A stretch of 64,000 nt of DNA from Calothrix sp. NIES-2100 (GTDB lineage: Bacteria; Cyanobacteriota; Cyanobacteriia; Cyanobacteriales; Nostocaceae): NCBI RefSeq assembly GCF_002368195.1, contig NZ_AP018178.1, positions 2,996,791 through 3,060,790 on the forward strand, written 5' to 3'. Position 1 is the first letter of the stretch. The number at the start of each line of letters is the position of its first letter. Both the position numbers and the translations under genes were made by a program. Below, piece after piece: positions 54,003-63,817 of this stretch. The notes beneath the pieces are model-generated. The model had not been told where the DNA came from and ran no database searches. It was given only the letters and a program-made list of their open reading frames with translations.

Positions 54003-56099
54003 CTATAAATCTGAACTTAAACCGACGCGGAAAGTAAACCCAGGACTATAAATCCGGTTCACACGTTCGTATTGTTCACCAAGTAAATTTTCTAAGTAAA
54101 ATCTCAATCCCAAATTTGCAGTGATGGGAATTCGACCGCTAAAATCTAAATTCAGGAACGATGGCGCGAAATCTGTGGGACTTTCACCCGTTCTATTAAA
54201 AACGGAGCGACGCGCACCACTATTGTAAGTAACATACAAATTAGCCTGCCATCCTGAATTTTGGTAACCTATACCCGTTTGCAGTACAGAGTAAGGAATT
54301 AAACCTAATTGCAAACCTTTTTCTGTCCCGGTTTGGATTTTGGCATCTGTATAAGTGTAATTCACAAACGTTGACCAATTACTCGCAAATTTTAATTGCA
54401 ACGCCGCTTCTAAACCATTAGTATCTACCAAGCCAATGTTTTGCCATTTTCCCGCGATTACTCCCAGGCGATTATCTAAACTACTACCGAAGTAAGTAAA
54501 CTGTCCCGTTAAATTTTCGGAAAAGTTAATATCTATTCCCGCAGTCCAAGATGAACCGGTTTCTGGTTGTAAATCAGGGTTTGGTTCCCAACCATGAACC
54601 GTATCATAAACATATAATTGGTCTAAACCAGGGTTACGCTGTCCTCCAGCCCAACTACCACGGACAGCAATAGTGGGGGCGACAGCATAACGTAAACCTA
54701 CACTGGGATTAAGATAATTCCCAAATTGTCCGTCAAAACTTTGTCTGAGTCCTAAATCTACCAGAAAATTTTCGTTGAATTTGAAAGTATTAACTGCAAA
54801 TAAGGCTGTGGTGAAAATACTGCGATTTTCTGTTTCGTTAGTAGCAATTCTATTCGGGCTAGTACTTAAAGTATCACCATATAAATCAGTATTTTTTAAA
54901 TCTAAGCCCCAACGCAATTGATTATTCGGGGTAAATTTCCATTCGTGATCCACCCTAGCTGATAATTGTTGTGTATCTAAAATACCTGTACGATAATATT
55001 CTTTGCCTTGAAAAACTGTCGGGCCATAGGTACTGAAATAATCTTGGTTATAACCCAATGTCGTTGTCAGGGTAGAATTTTCGCCATTACCTAAGCGAGT
55101 TTTCCAAGATAACCCAGCATTGAGTCCATCATGGTCTAATCTATCTCGTTGGAGCGGAAAACCGAAATAAATTAAACCCCGGCGACTGCTTAATTTCGTA
55201 ATATCAAAACTCAGAGAATTCTTAGCATCTAAATCTACAGCAACATTACCAAAATAAGTACTTGTAGCTGTATCCGCATTGAAGAAAAATCCTTCAGCAT
55301 CGCGGTTAGCTGCGCCTACAGGGACGCGGTAACGGTTATCTGTAAAGTATCTTTCAAAGCTAAAGTTATACTTTAAAGAACCAGTAGCCCCACCATAACT
55401 AAATTGTTGATTATTTTGGCTTAACGAACCAAATTCTATACTACTAGATACTTTTGGTTGCCCATAACCTTCTTTGGTGATGATATTGACAACTCCGCCA
55501 AAGGCTGAGGAACCATATAAAGCGGAAGCTGCACCGCTATAGAGTTCTACTCGATCAATCGCTTCTACAGGAATACTATTTAAATCTGTGCCGCCATGAT
55601 AAATGTTAATATTAGTATTAATAGGTCTGCCGTTAATCAGAAATACAGATTGATTAATGGAAGCGCCTCGGTAATATGTACCTGTGTGAATATCTGCACC
55701 ATGTCCGGCATCATTAATAGCAAAACCGGGCATTCTTTTTAAGATGTCGGCTACACTATTAGCACCTTGTTTTTTAATTTCTTCTTGCTCAATTACATAA
55801 GTGGGAGTGGATTTAGGTAAAGTATCTTCTTCGCCAATTGCTTCGATGGTGATGTCTGCATCATCTGTAGAACTTGGTTCTGTTGTTGGCTGTTCGGGTT
55901 GAGTTTCTTGACTAATTTGATTGCTTACAGATTGTGGTGTTAATAATTCCGCATTTGTAGAGGGTAGATCAATATCAGTTATATTGGGAATATTGGAAAT
56001 TATTGGTTTTTGCTTGATTTCAGCATCAGCAGCCACAACAGGATGAGCTACCAGTAAGGTTTGCACAACAACTGGAAGCACAAAAATATTTTTATTCAC
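54003..56099 (-). CDS. TonB-dependent outer-membrane receptor
   Basis: A beta-barrel of about 698 residues. Signal peptide (MNKNIFVLPVVVQTLLVAHPVVAA, split), a Ser/Thr/Glu-rich linker with a TonB-box-like ADITIEAIGEED, a plug domain (about 100-215, GANSVADILKRMPGFAIND, RVELYSGAASALYGSSAFGGVVNIITK split), then the 22-stranded barrel. It lacks the AMIN domain seen in many cyanobacterial siderophore receptors, so the substrate (siderophore, cobalamin or other) is open. The GTG at 56099 gives a proper signal peptide; the TTG at 56129 does not. No exbBD or siderophore genes nearby. Confidence 0.88.
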   Translation of the reverse strand: MNKNIFVLPVVVQTLLVAHPVVAADAEIKQKPIISNIPNITDIDLPSTNAELLTPQSVSNQISQETQPEQPTTEPSSTDDADITIEAIGEEDTLPKSTPTYVIEQEEIKKQGANSVADILKRMPGFAINDAGHGADIHTGTYYRGASINQSVFLINGRPINTNINIYHGGTDLNSIPVEAIDRVELYSGAASALYGSSAFGGVVNIITKEGYGQPKVSSSIEFGSLSQNNQQFSYGGATGSLKYNFSFERYFTDNRYRVPVGAANRDAEGFFFNADTATSTYFGNVAVDLDAKNSLSFDITKLSSRRGLIYFGFPLQRDRLDHDGLNAGLSWKTRLGNGENSTLTTTLGYNQDYFSTYGPTVFQGKEYYRTGILDTQQLSARVDHEWKFTPNNQLRWGLDLKNTDLYGDTLSTSPNRIATNETENRSIFTTALFAVNTFKFNENFLVDLGLRQSFDGQFGNYLNPSVGLRYAVAPTIAVRGSWAGGQRNPGLDQLYVYDTVHGWEPNPDLQPETGSSWTAGIDINFSENLTGQFTYFGSSLDNRLGVIAGKWQNIGLVDTNGLEAALQLKFASNWSTFVNYTYTDAKIQTGTEKGLQLGLIPYSVLQTGIGYQNSGWQANLYVTYNSGARRSVFNRTGESPTDFAPSFLNLDFSGRIPITANLGLRFYLENLLGEQYERVNRIYSPGFTFRVGLSSDL

Positions 56100-56275
56100 G
56101 TTACTCACACCAGGTAGAAACAGCACCAATTGCTATTTTTCTGGTTATTGATAGTAGATGTCAAAAGACAAGCTGTCGTAGTTTTACCGGGAAAGGTAAA
56201 GGGAATCTTGGTGAAACTGTCATCGCTTGTGCGATCGCGCTGATGAGCGAATTCTCTAGCTTACCATCAAGATCC

Positions 56276-56349
56276 GCCTCCCCCCACCCCAGTTTTGCTA
56301 ACGCAAAACCAGCCCTCCCCGTTTACGGGGAGGGCTGGGGGTGGGGTAC
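56276..56349. repeat. CCCCACCCC..CCCTCCCCGTTTACGGGGAGGG palindromic repeat
   Basis: A nested inverted repeat: outer CCCCCACCCC/GGGGTGGGG, an inner CCCTCCCC/GGGGAGGG hairpin around GTTTAC, and a CAGTTTTGCTAACGCAAAAC segment. The same modules occur inside the element at 9582-9895 in another order. It lies between the TonB receptor and TPR genes. Confidence 0.65.
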
Positions 56350-56372
56350 TTTAATAATAATTAATATTGTCC

Positions 56373-57806
56373 TTAATTTATTTGTGAGTTAATTTTTTGT
56401 AGTAATTGTTCAACTCGCTCCACCATCTCCTTGTTTTTTTGAGCTTGAAATAACTCTTTGGCTTTATTGAGATGGACAACGGCTTCATCTCGTTGCTGTT
56501 GTCTGCCGAGAGTGACTCCCAAATTATAATAAGCGATCGCAGAGTTCGGATCGAGACTAATAGCTTTTTTGTACTGGGCGATCGCTTCTTGTGGTTTACC
56601 TTGATCGTCTAGCGCATTACCTAAACCTGTATAAGCTCTGATATGATTTGGTTCTAGGCGAATGGTTTGTGTGTATTCGGCAATTGCTTCGGCTAATTTA
56701 CCTTGCTCATATAAAGCTCTGGCTAAATCATAGTGAGCTTCTGCATACTTAGGATCGAGGCTAATGGCTTTTTTGTACTGGGCGATCGCTTCTTGAACTT
56801 TATCTTGAGCATACAGCGCATTTCCTAGCAGGCTATATCCTAAAGGTTCTTGTGGTTCCAGGCGGATAGCTTCTGTATACTCTTCCACTGCTGCTTCTAG
56901 CTTACCTTGCTCATGGTAGGCAATACCTAAGTAATAGTGAACGGCGGCATATTTAGCATCAAGGCTAATGGCTTTTTTGTATTGGGCGATCGCTTCGGCA
57001 ATTTTCCCTTGATCGTACAAAGCATTACCTAACCGGGCATAACTCGGTGCATAGTTAGGTTCCAGACGAATAGCTTCCGTATATTCACTGACTGCGGCTT
57101 CTAGTTTCCCTTGTTCGTAAAAAGCGATGCCTAAGTGATAGCGCGCTTCTACATACTTAGGATCGAGGTTAATAGCTGTTTGATACTGAGCGATCGCTTC
57201 TTGTAGCTTACCTTGATCGTACAAAGCATGACCTAAAGCAGCATAACCTAGAGGATTTTTTGGTTCCAGGCTAATGACAGTTTTATATTCACCTATTGCC
57301 GCTGTTAATTTATCTTGATTGTAGAAAGCATTGCCTAACTTATAGTGAGCTACTGCATTTTGTGGAGCGAGAGCGATCGCTTTTTTATATTCTACAATTG
57401 CTTCTTCTAAGCGATTGAGCTTTACCAAAGTTAAACCCAAATTTAGATAGGCTCCAGGTTCTTGAGGATCAATACTAATCGCTTTCAGATAAATTGCGAT
57501 CGCTTCAGTGGGTTTACCTAAATCATCAAGTGTATTACCCAAACCAATATAAGCTTTCGCATAGTTAGGTTCTATTTCAATGGCCTTGCGAAAAGCCGCT
57601 TCTGCTCCTTTTAAATCTCCTTGTGCATAGAGATTAATTCCCTGCTCAAAGATAGCAATAGCATTTTTATTCTGAGTTCCTGTTGCTTGATAAGAGTTCG
57701 GGAATTTTGCTAAACCCAGAGCGGAAGTTGTAGCCAAAGCACCATTAGCCTGGGTCAAACATAAACCGATCATAACCGCAGGCAGCAGAGTTTTGATTTT
57801 TAGCAT
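56373..57806 (-). CDS. TPR-repeat protein, exported
   Basis: A 477-residue protein with a signal peptide (about 1-25) and roughly twelve 34-residue TPR units from residue 47 on, each with the G-A-F-AI-P pattern (EAIAQYKKAISLDPKYAEAHYDLA). The units are so similar in sequence and DNA that recent internal duplication is evident. TPRs bind partner proteins; export places it in the periplasm or outer envelope. No partner is visible. Its stop codon is followed by the palindromic repeat at 56276. Confidence 0.9.
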   Translation of the reverse strand: MLKIKTLLPAVMIGLCLTQANGALATTSALGLAKFPNSYQATGTQNKNAIAIFEQGINLYAQGDLKGAEAAFRKAIEIEPNYAKAYIGLGNTLDDLGKPTEAIAIYLKAISIDPQEPGAYLNLGLTLVKLNRLEEAIVEYKKAIALAPQNAVAHYKLGNAFYNQDKLTAAIGEYKTVISLEPKNPLGYAALGHALYDQGKLQEAIAQYQTAINLDPKYVEARYHLGIAFYEQGKLEAAVSEYTEAIRLEPNYAPSYARLGNALYDQGKIAEAIAQYKKAISLDAKYAAVHYYLGIAYHEQGKLEAAVEEYTEAIRLEPQEPLGYSLLGNALYAQDKVQEAIAQYKKAISLDPKYAEAHYDLARALYEQGKLAEAIAEYTQTIRLEPNHIRAYTGLGNALDDQGKPQEAIAQYKKAISLDPNSAIAYYNLGVTLGRQQQRDEAVVHLNKAKELFQAQKNKEMVERVEQLLQKINSQIN

Positions 57807-58227
57807 ATTTGCTACTATACCTATAGTTTCGTTAAGCTGACACTGGTAATTTGCAAATCATTTCATAATTAAATTGTTTCTACAATATCAAGCTGGGATA
57901 GTTGTATTAATTTAATTAAATATTAATTTTTATACCAATCCTCAATTGTAGTGCGAGCGTAAAGGAAGCTAATGTTCATTCATCGAGCAAGATGCTCGCA
58001 CTACGGAATATGGGTAATTTATTTTTTGTAAGTCCCTGATTTCTCCCCAAGGTCAGGGGGCGGAGAGTGTCAAAGTCCTAATCTTCCAGAATATGCGATC
58101 GCTTTTCATACCCCTTTCATCCGCCCTTGGTGTTAAGCCAGTAAATGGGTATTGCTACGACAAAAGAACCCCGACTTCTTGATGAAGCCGGGGATCTGAG
58201 CCAATCAATTTTTACAACTGAAAATGG
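57807..58227. other. 421-bp intergenic region with a hairpin repeat
   Basis: Holds AT-rich DNA that should contain the exported TPR gene promoter, a GTGCGAGCGTAAAGG/GAGCAAGATGCTCGCAC inverted pair (about 57951-57998) and a GATCCCCGACTTCTT-type palindrome (58167-58197). No gene. Confidence 0.55.
58167..58197. repeat. GATCCCCGACTTCTT palindrome, copy 3 (diverged)
   Basis: Arms AACCCCGACTTCTT and GAAGCCGGGGATCT around a short loop; shorter and more diverged than the other copies. It sits about 30 bp after the small TPR gene's stop codon and may end the tocopherol operon. Confidence 0.55.
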
Positions 58228-58695
58228 TTAATTTGATTTAGCATTCATCTTTTCTAGCAGCCGAGTGATTTTCTCAGCCTTTTCTGGTTGACGTTGTTTC
58301 TGCAATAACTCTTTGGCTTGTTGCAGATTACTTTTAGCTGCTTCTCGCTGTTCTTGTTGCATTAGCACATTCGCTAAACGCAAGTAACCTTGAGGATTTT
58401 TCGGACTGCGACTAATTACGTCTTCAAACCATGTTTTTGCTTCGACAATGTTACCTTGCTCTCTTAAAACATCTCCTAACAGCAAGCGCACCATATCATT
58501 AGTAGAGTTACGCTCAATCACTTGCCGAAAAACAGTTTCTGCACCTTTATAATCTTGCTGTTGATAAAGATTGACACCTTTTTGAAATAAATTAGAAGTG
58601 ATCAAAGTCTTGACAGCAAAATAAATGAGTAGCGCTATACTGGAGACTACGGCCACAATTGCCAGAATATCAGTTGTGTGAAAGGTTTCGAGCAT
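58228..58695 (-). CDS. membrane-anchored TPR protein in the tocopherol operon
   Basis: A protein of about 155 residues: one N-terminal membrane helix (about 8-28, DILAIVAVVSSIALLIYFAV) and two to three TPR units (FQKGVNLYQQQDYKGAETVFRQ split, EAKTWFEDVISRSPKNPQGYLRLANVLM split). The ATG at 58695 lies 4 bp after the phytyltransferase stop codon; the frame could also start with a TTG at 58719, overlapping that gene. Its position suggests a scaffold or assembly role for the membrane enzymes of tocopherol synthesis, but that is inference. Confidence 0.8.
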   Translation of the reverse strand: MLETFHTTDILAIVAVVSSIALLIYFAVKTLITSNLFQKGVNLYQQQDYKGAETVFRQVIERNSTNDMVRLLLGDVLREQGNIVEAKTWFEDVISRSPKNPQGYLRLANVLMQQEQREAAKSNLQQAKELLQKQRQPEKAEKITRLLEKMNAKSN

Positions 58696-58699
58696 TTTT

Positions 58700-59632
58700 T
58701 TAAGCCAAAAGACAGGCAATGGGGAAAATCAAATATTCAATGAAAAACAGTTTCCAAATGAATTGATAGAATTGAGCGATCGCACGTTTGTCTTGCAAGT
58801 CTACCGCTAAACTGCGCACCCACATCACACACAGCATTACCAGATGAGTAATCACTAAGAATAGAGGGTTCACTGAGGCCAAACGTAACATCCCCACTAA
58901 AATCATCCCCAAATAGCAGATAGTCAATACCCAAAGCGCCAGATGAAAGACTGCTCTTGGCCCAAGTTGGATTGTCAAGGTATTGATATTGTATAAGCGA
59001 TCGCCTTCCATATCGGGAACATCTTTAAAAATAGCGATCGCAAATGTAAACACCAAAATAAACACTGTCAACACCCACACTGTCGCGGGAATTGCTTGGT
59101 TTTGTTGCAATAACCAACTAAAGTGCAAAAATAACCCTAAATTAACAATCGTCCCCCGCACTGAAAATATACAGAAAGCTGCCCAAAAAGGAAAGCGTTT
59201 CAAACGAATTGGTGGTAAAGAATAAGCAGTCCCAATTGCCAAACTAATCGCCACCATCCCCAACAAAAAAGGGCCATTTAGCCCAGCGATAACCAGTGCT
59301 AAAACACCAGTAATCGCCACAATTAATTGTCCTTGAATTTTAGAAAAAACTCCTGAAGCTAGTGGAAGATGAGGTTTATTAATTTTGTCAATCTCAATAT
59401 CTTCTAGTTGATTTAGCCCCACAATGTAAACATTGCCACACAAACAGGCAATCCAAGCTCCCAAAATATGTGTCAAAGAGAAATTACCATTACCTCCAGC
59501 GATCGCAATCAAATACAAAGCCAATACACTTAAACTCGTACCAATAATTGTGTGTGGACGGGAAAACTGCCAAAAAGCATAAAGCCAGCGACCCCACACA
59601 CCAAAAGACTTTTGCCCAGAAAACTGATTCAT
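58700..59632 (-). CDS. hpt: homogentisate phytyltransferase (tocopherol synthesis)
   Basis: A 310-residue UbiA-family prenyltransferase with about eight or nine membrane helices. Prenyl-diphosphate sites are NQLEDIEIDKINKPHLPLASG (split over about 75-95) and KDVPDMEGD. NKPHLPLASG is typical of the homogentisate phytyl/prenyl branch (VTE2, slr1736). It joins homogentisate to phytyl diphosphate, the committed step of vitamin E synthesis, in the thylakoid or plasma membrane. The gene starts 3 bp after the methyltransferase stop codon, in one operon with it. Confidence 0.93.
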   Translation of the reverse strand: MNQFSGQKSFGVWGRWLYAFWQFSRPHTIIGTSLSVLALYLIAIAGGNGNFSLTHILGAWIACLCGNVYIVGLNQLEDIEIDKINKPHLPLASGVFSKIQGQLIVAITGVLALVIAGLNGPFLLGMVAISLAIGTAYSLPPIRLKRFPFWAAFCIFSVRGTIVNLGLFLHFSWLLQQNQAIPATVWVLTVFILVFTFAIAIFKDVPDMEGDRLYNINTLTIQLGPRAVFHLALWVLTICYLGMILVGMLRLASVNPLFLVITHLVMLCVMWVRSLAVDLQDKRAIAQFYQFIWKLFFIEYLIFPIACLLA

Positions 59633-59635
59633 GCT

Positions 59636-60478
59636 CTACTTATTCCCGCACAACAAACCAAACCGAATCAACCCGCGCTGATAACCGCGACTCATCAAAC
59701 CTAGTGAAAGCGCCCCCACAATCGTCGTCCAGCCGGAAGTTAGTAAACCCCAAATAGCTTGAGGAGTAAACGCCGAATCAATCACAAAATCCCAAAATGG
59801 GGCGACAGCAGTTGACCAATCAGCAGTACGAATATTTTGTAAAGGAAGTTGACGAGCGATCGCGGTATACTCTGGCAAGGAAATCACATAAGGTAAACAA
59901 TACACCCGGTAAATTTCCTGCAAGTGTTTTTGTTCATCATCTGTCAATGGCGAGTTATCAATCGGGCGATGACACCAAGTCACCATAATTAACTTACCGC
60001 CAGGTTTTAGCACTCGGTAGCACTCTTGCAGAAACTTGGTTTTATCTGGCATATGTTCACCACTTTCCAAAGACCAAACCAAGTCAAAGGTATTATCCTC
60101 AAATGGCATTGCTTGCGCATTAGCCACTAAAAATTGACTGCGATTACTCAAATTTAGCTCTTGGGCACGTTCTGTAGCTCTAGCAGCTTGTACTGGACTC
60201 AGAGTAATTCCCGTCGCCCTAGCATGAAACTTGTCAGCCAAGTAAAGAGAACTACCACCAATCCCACAGCCTACATCCAAGATATTTTCCGCCGTCTCTA
60301 CCTCTGCCCAATTAAGCAGTTCTTCAATTAAATCAATTTGCGCCTGACGACGGTCTTTTTTTTGCGTACCATTCGGCCCGTAGTAGCCATGATGCATATG
60401 TTCGCCCCAAATGTCTTCCCAAAGACCGGAGGAAGCATCGTAAAACTGCTGAATTTGTTGATAAAGTGTTGCACTCAT
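59636..60478 (-). CDS. gamma-tocopherol methyltransferase
   Basis: A 280-residue SAM methyltransferase. Motif I is ILDVGCGIGGSSLYLA, followed by ARATGITLSPVQAARA, VWSLESGEHMPDK and VLKPGGKLIMVTWCHR. The GEHMPDK and TWCHR blocks are characteristic of VTE4-type gamma-tocopherol methyltransferases, which convert gamma- to alpha-tocopherol. It heads an operon with homogentisate phytyltransferase and a TPR protein, which supports the assignment. A C-terminal amphipathic or hydrophobic segment may bind the membrane. Confidence 0.9.
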   Translation of the reverse strand: MSATLYQQIQQFYDASSGLWEDIWGEHMHHGYYGPNGTQKKDRRQAQIDLIEELLNWAEVETAENILDVGCGIGGSSLYLADKFHARATGITLSPVQAARATERAQELNLSNRSQFLVANAQAMPFEDNTFDLVWSLESGEHMPDKTKFLQECYRVLKPGGKLIMVTWCHRPIDNSPLTDDEQKHLQEIYRVYCLPYVISLPEYTAIARQLPLQNIRTADWSTAVAPFWDFVIDSAFTPQAIWGLLTSGWTTIVGALSLGLMSRGYQRGLIRFGLLCGNK

Positions 60479-60629
60479 AAGGAAAGCAGTGTTAAGACAA
60501 AGCAGAATTTAAATAAACATATTCGTAGGCTACCATGTGTGTTTTTAATTAAATAAGGGTGTTTTTGATTTTCGGGAGGCTAAACCCCATACATACTCCC
60601 TTAGCAAAATTTATGAATCTTACCTTGGT

Positions 60630-61964
60630 ATGACTGTTGCCCGTACAATTTGTTTAGGGTTTTTCGCTGTCATCACTGTAGGAGCTATCCTACTGATGCT
60701 GCCTTTTTCAACTAGTAGCGGTCATTGGAATGATCCGATTGTGGCGTTGTTCACCTCAACATCCGCAGTTTGTGTGACTGGTTTATCGGTAGTTGATCCT
60801 GGCACTTATTTTTCCTTTTGGGGTCAGTTTTTTATTGCCCTATTAGCGCAAATTGGCGGTTTGGGCTACATGACCACGACCACCTTTTTGATTTTGCTCA
60901 TTGGGCGCAAGTTTGACATGCGAGACAAAATCGCCATTCAACAAGCTTTAGACCGACCGGGGATGAGTGGTAGCACCCAGGTGATTCGCTCGATTATTGC
61001 CACTACCCTAATTTTTGAAATTACTGGCGTGTTTTTACTTTTACCAGCTTTTGTACCCGATCATGGTTGGAGTCAAGGGCTATGGTTGGCAATTTTTCAT
61101 AGTATCAATGCGTGGAATAATGCAGGTTTTAGCCTATTCAAGGATAATTTAATTGGCTATCAATCATCTGCGCTTGTAGTCTTCACAGTCACCACATTAA
61201 TTATTTTTGGGGGTATTGGTTATCAGGTAATTTTAGAAATGTACCTCTGGTTACGCGATCGCGTTCTTAAAAAAACAGCCCGCCAAGTATTTTCGCTAGA
61301 TTTTAAAGTTGCAACTAGCACAACCTTAATACTTTTATTTATAGGGACAATTGCCTTTTTATCTATCGAATCAAGAAACCCACAAACCTTTGGAGGGATG
61401 AATTTACGCGATCAGTTTTTATCAGCTTGGTTTCAATCTGTTACCCCGAGAACTGCTGGATTTAACACCATTGATATTGGTAAAATGACCACCGCAGGTT
61501 TGTTTATCACCATTGCACTGATGTTTATTGGCGCTAGTCCAGGTGGTACAGGTGGCGGGATGAAAACTACAACATTGCGAGTTCTCACCAGTTGCACTCA
61601 ATCAATTCTCCAAGGTAAAGAAGAAGTCTTGTTATATGAACGGAAAATAGCCATCAATCTCATTTTGAAAGCTGTTGGTGTGTTAGTTGGTTCTGTAGCT
61701 ACCGTGATTGGGTCTACAATTTTAATTGCCCTAACAGATCCCGAATTAGATTTTATCCAAATTTTGTTTGAAGTAGTATCAGCCTTTGCCACAGTCGGTC
61801 TTTCAACTGGTATTACCGGAACTGTCTCCACAGCTGCCAAGTTAATATTAATTCTCACAATGTATATTGGACGGGTGGGAATTCTCCTTTTGATGTCTGC
61901 TATCCTCGGAGACCCACGCCCTACCCGAATTCACTACCCCGAAGAAAACTTGTTAGTCGGCTAA
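60630..61964 (+). CDS. ktrB: KtrB/TrkH-type potassium or sodium-dependent K+ uptake channel
   Basis: A 444-residue channel with the four M1-P-M2 repeats of the SKT superfamily. Selectivity-filter glycines are visible in TSAVCVTGLSV, NAWNNAGFSLF, TPRTAGFNTID and FATVGLSTGITG. It mediates K+ influx with the KtrA regulator, whose gene follows after about 180 bp. In cyanobacteria Ktr is important in osmotic stress. Confidence 0.92.
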   Translation: MTVARTICLGFFAVITVGAILLMLPFSTSSGHWNDPIVALFTSTSAVCVTGLSVVDPGTYFSFWGQFFIALLAQIGGLGYMTTTTFLILLIGRKFDMRDKIAIQQALDRPGMSGSTQVIRSIIATTLIFEITGVFLLLPAFVPDHGWSQGLWLAIFHSINAWNNAGFSLFKDNLIGYQSSALVVFTVTTLIIFGGIGYQVILEMYLWLRDRVLKKTARQVFSLDFKVATSTTLILLFIGTIAFLSIESRNPQTFGGMNLRDQFLSAWFQSVTPRTAGFNTIDIGKMTTAGLFITIALMFIGASPGGTGGGMKTTTLRVLTSCTQSILQGKEEVLLYERKIAINLILKAVGVLVGSVATVIGSTILIALTDPELDFIQILFEVVSAFATVGLSTGITGTVSTAAKLILILTMYIGRVGILLLMSAILGDPRPTRIHYPEENLLVG

Positions 61965-61971
61965 AGTCAAC

Positions 61972-62003
61972 TGAAGTATGAAGTATGAAGTATGAAGTAT
62001 GAA
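61972..62003. repeat. heptamer array (TATGAAG)n
   Basis: Four uninterrupted copies of TATGAAG between ktrB and ktrA; a CTCTAGC/CCCTAGC patch follows at about 62012-62036. Confidence 0.85.
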
Positions 62004-62147
62004 AATCTCTGTTCTCTAGCCTCTAGCCCCTAGCTCCTATTTTCCAGCTAATGATAAAATTTACACTGATAGGCAAATATATTTTTGCATAAAATCAGTG
62101 TAATTTTTTGCCCTAAATCCAGGGAGCGCTATTTAAGGATAAAACTT

Positions 62148-62843
62148 GTGAATCTGTCAGCATTAAGCTTTTTTCGCAGTTTAGGCAAAAATAATCACCA
62201 ATTTGCAGTGATTGGTTTAGGTCGATTTGGTCGCTCTGTATGTTCTACACTGCATAGATTAGGTTATGAGGTACTAGCAACAGATATTGATGAAAAGCGA
62301 GTATCTGAAGCATTGACAGAGCGTATAGTAGGTCATGCTTTACAGTTAGATTCCACAGAATCTGCTGCACTCAAAGAAGCAGGAATTTTTGAATTTGATA
62401 CAGTGATCGTCGCCATCGGCAACTATATTCAAGAGAGTATCATTACTACTTTAAATGTGAAAGAGGGGGGTGTCCCCCATGTAGTGGCTAAAGCTTCTAG
62501 CGAAGTTCACCAAAAGCTATTAAAACGAGTGGGAGCAGATCATGTTGTGTTTCCAGAATACGAAGCAGGTTGTGCTTTAGCACGCACACTCACCAAACCA
62601 TCAATCATCGAGCGATTTGACCTCGATCCAGATAACAGTATTGTCGAGTTGATTGTCCCTGACGATTTTCATGGTAAAACTATCACCGAACTCCAACTGC
62701 GTAATCGCTATGGGTTGAATTTGCTGGCTGTCAGTCATGATGGTAAATTTCTGATTAATCCTGAACCCACTAAGCGTTTAGAGCGTGGTACGGCGATGGT
62801 GGTTATTGGACACAATAAAGATATTAATCGCTTGCCAATTTGA
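62148..62843 (+). CDS. ktrA: KtrA/TrkA-type RCK regulator of K+ uptake
   Basis: A protein of about 231 residues with an RCK_N nucleotide-binding domain (AVIGLGRFGRSVCSTLHRLG, then acidic ATDIDEKRV) and an RCK_C domain (from about 150, FDLDPDNSIVELIVPDDFHG). It gates KtrB in response to ATP/ADP or NAD(H). The GTG at 62148 follows AAGGAT and starts NLSALSFFRSLG; the ATG at 62085 adds 21 residues without homologous character. Part of the ktrBA unit, ended by the hairpin at 62883. Confidence 0.9.
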   Translation: MNLSALSFFRSLGKNNHQFAVIGLGRFGRSVCSTLHRLGYEVLATDIDEKRVSEALTERIVGHALQLDSTESAALKEAGIFEFDTVIVAIGNYIQESIITTLNVKEGGVPHVVAKASSEVHQKLLKRVGADHVVFPEYEAGCALARTLTKPSIIERFDLDPDNSIVELIVPDDFHGKTITELQLRNRYGLNLLAVSHDGKFLINPEPTKRLERGTAMVVIGHNKDINRLPI

Positions 62844-62882
62844 TTTGTCAACAGTCAAAATTTGTGAAAATCAGTTAGCTTC

Positions 62883-62918
62883 AGATCCCCGACTTTTTTA
62901 AGAAGTCGGGGATCTTTG
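62883..62918 (+). terminator. GATCCCCGACTT palindrome acting as ktrA terminator
   Basis: Arms AGATCCCCGACTT and AAGTCGGGGATCT around a T/A-rich loop, 40 bp after the ktrA stop codon and followed by TTTGTTG. It is a member of the same repeat family as 32858, 47831 and 58167. Confidence 0.65.
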
Positions 62919-63300
62919 TTGAGAGTTCTGTGCGATCGCTTTGAATAATTCGTAATTCCTATTGTTCAAATTCTCTTCCTGTCATGACTTGTATTTATGT
63001 TCTCTTGTCAAGATGGCTATAACCCCCCTTTCTCTGATCATAAGTTTAAAGTAATATATCTAACTACAAATATTTACTCTAAAAAGTAATATAAATTCGC
63101 TTAAATACTGTTAAATATCGATTTAAAGTCAGAATATGGCGATGCTACGTTACTACCGATGTATTTTTAGATATTAGTAGTGAAAGCTTCGTAATTATCC
63201 GCTTTATAATTCCGTTATGGAAAGTACACCAACCTTTAACAAAAGAACCTGTAAAGTTCCCAATAGAAGCCCAAATTAATCACGAATGATCTTGAGGTTC

Positions 63301-63546
63301 CTCAGATTCTCCTCATTTTTAAGTTTTAAACTTGATATTATAGGCTTCATATATAAAATTTCTATTTTATTTTGGAAATAATATATCGGCGAGCTACTGC
63401 TTTAGACCGATTCCTGAAAGCCAGTAGCTTTGAGCATTGCCGATTTTAAAGATACTCACATTTTCCTCATTTTTAAGTTTTAAACTGGCATTTTTAGAGG
63501 ATTTATCTATTTACATATAAAATTACTATGAATAAAAAATAATATT
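63301..63546. repeat. direct repeat pair upstream of the terminal secreted-protein gene
   Basis: Two copies (63301-63384 and 63455-63546) share CCTCATTTTTAAGTTTTAAA, a TATAAAATT segment and an ending AATAATAT, with a period of about 155 bp. They look like a duplicated promoter or regulatory module. Confidence 0.65.
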
Positions 63547-63790
63547 GTACTCCTGCTTATTTCTATTAATTGACCATCAAAAAGATCATTATTTTTACGG
63601 AAGATTTTTTAGGGGATGAAATGTATATTTTTTTTATCAGCAAACATCGTATACAAATATTTCCCGTGATTCATGAGTGCAATTGTTGATGTACCAAAAC
63701 AAAGCACCTATGACGGCTGGAAAATATCTGTGCATATCTGCTTGCATAATATTTGAGGTCAATCAATAGTTAATCCCTCAAATATCCATA

Positions 63791-63817
63791 CCTAAAGCTT
63801 TTAGCTTTGGGTTATTT
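63791..63817 (+). terminator. possible terminator hairpin in the leader region
   Basis: Stem CCTAAAGC/GCTTTGGG (one G-T pair) with a five-base loop, followed by TTATTTT. Located about 90 bp upstream of the last start codon, it could attenuate that gene or end an unannotated short RNA. Confidence 0.5.
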
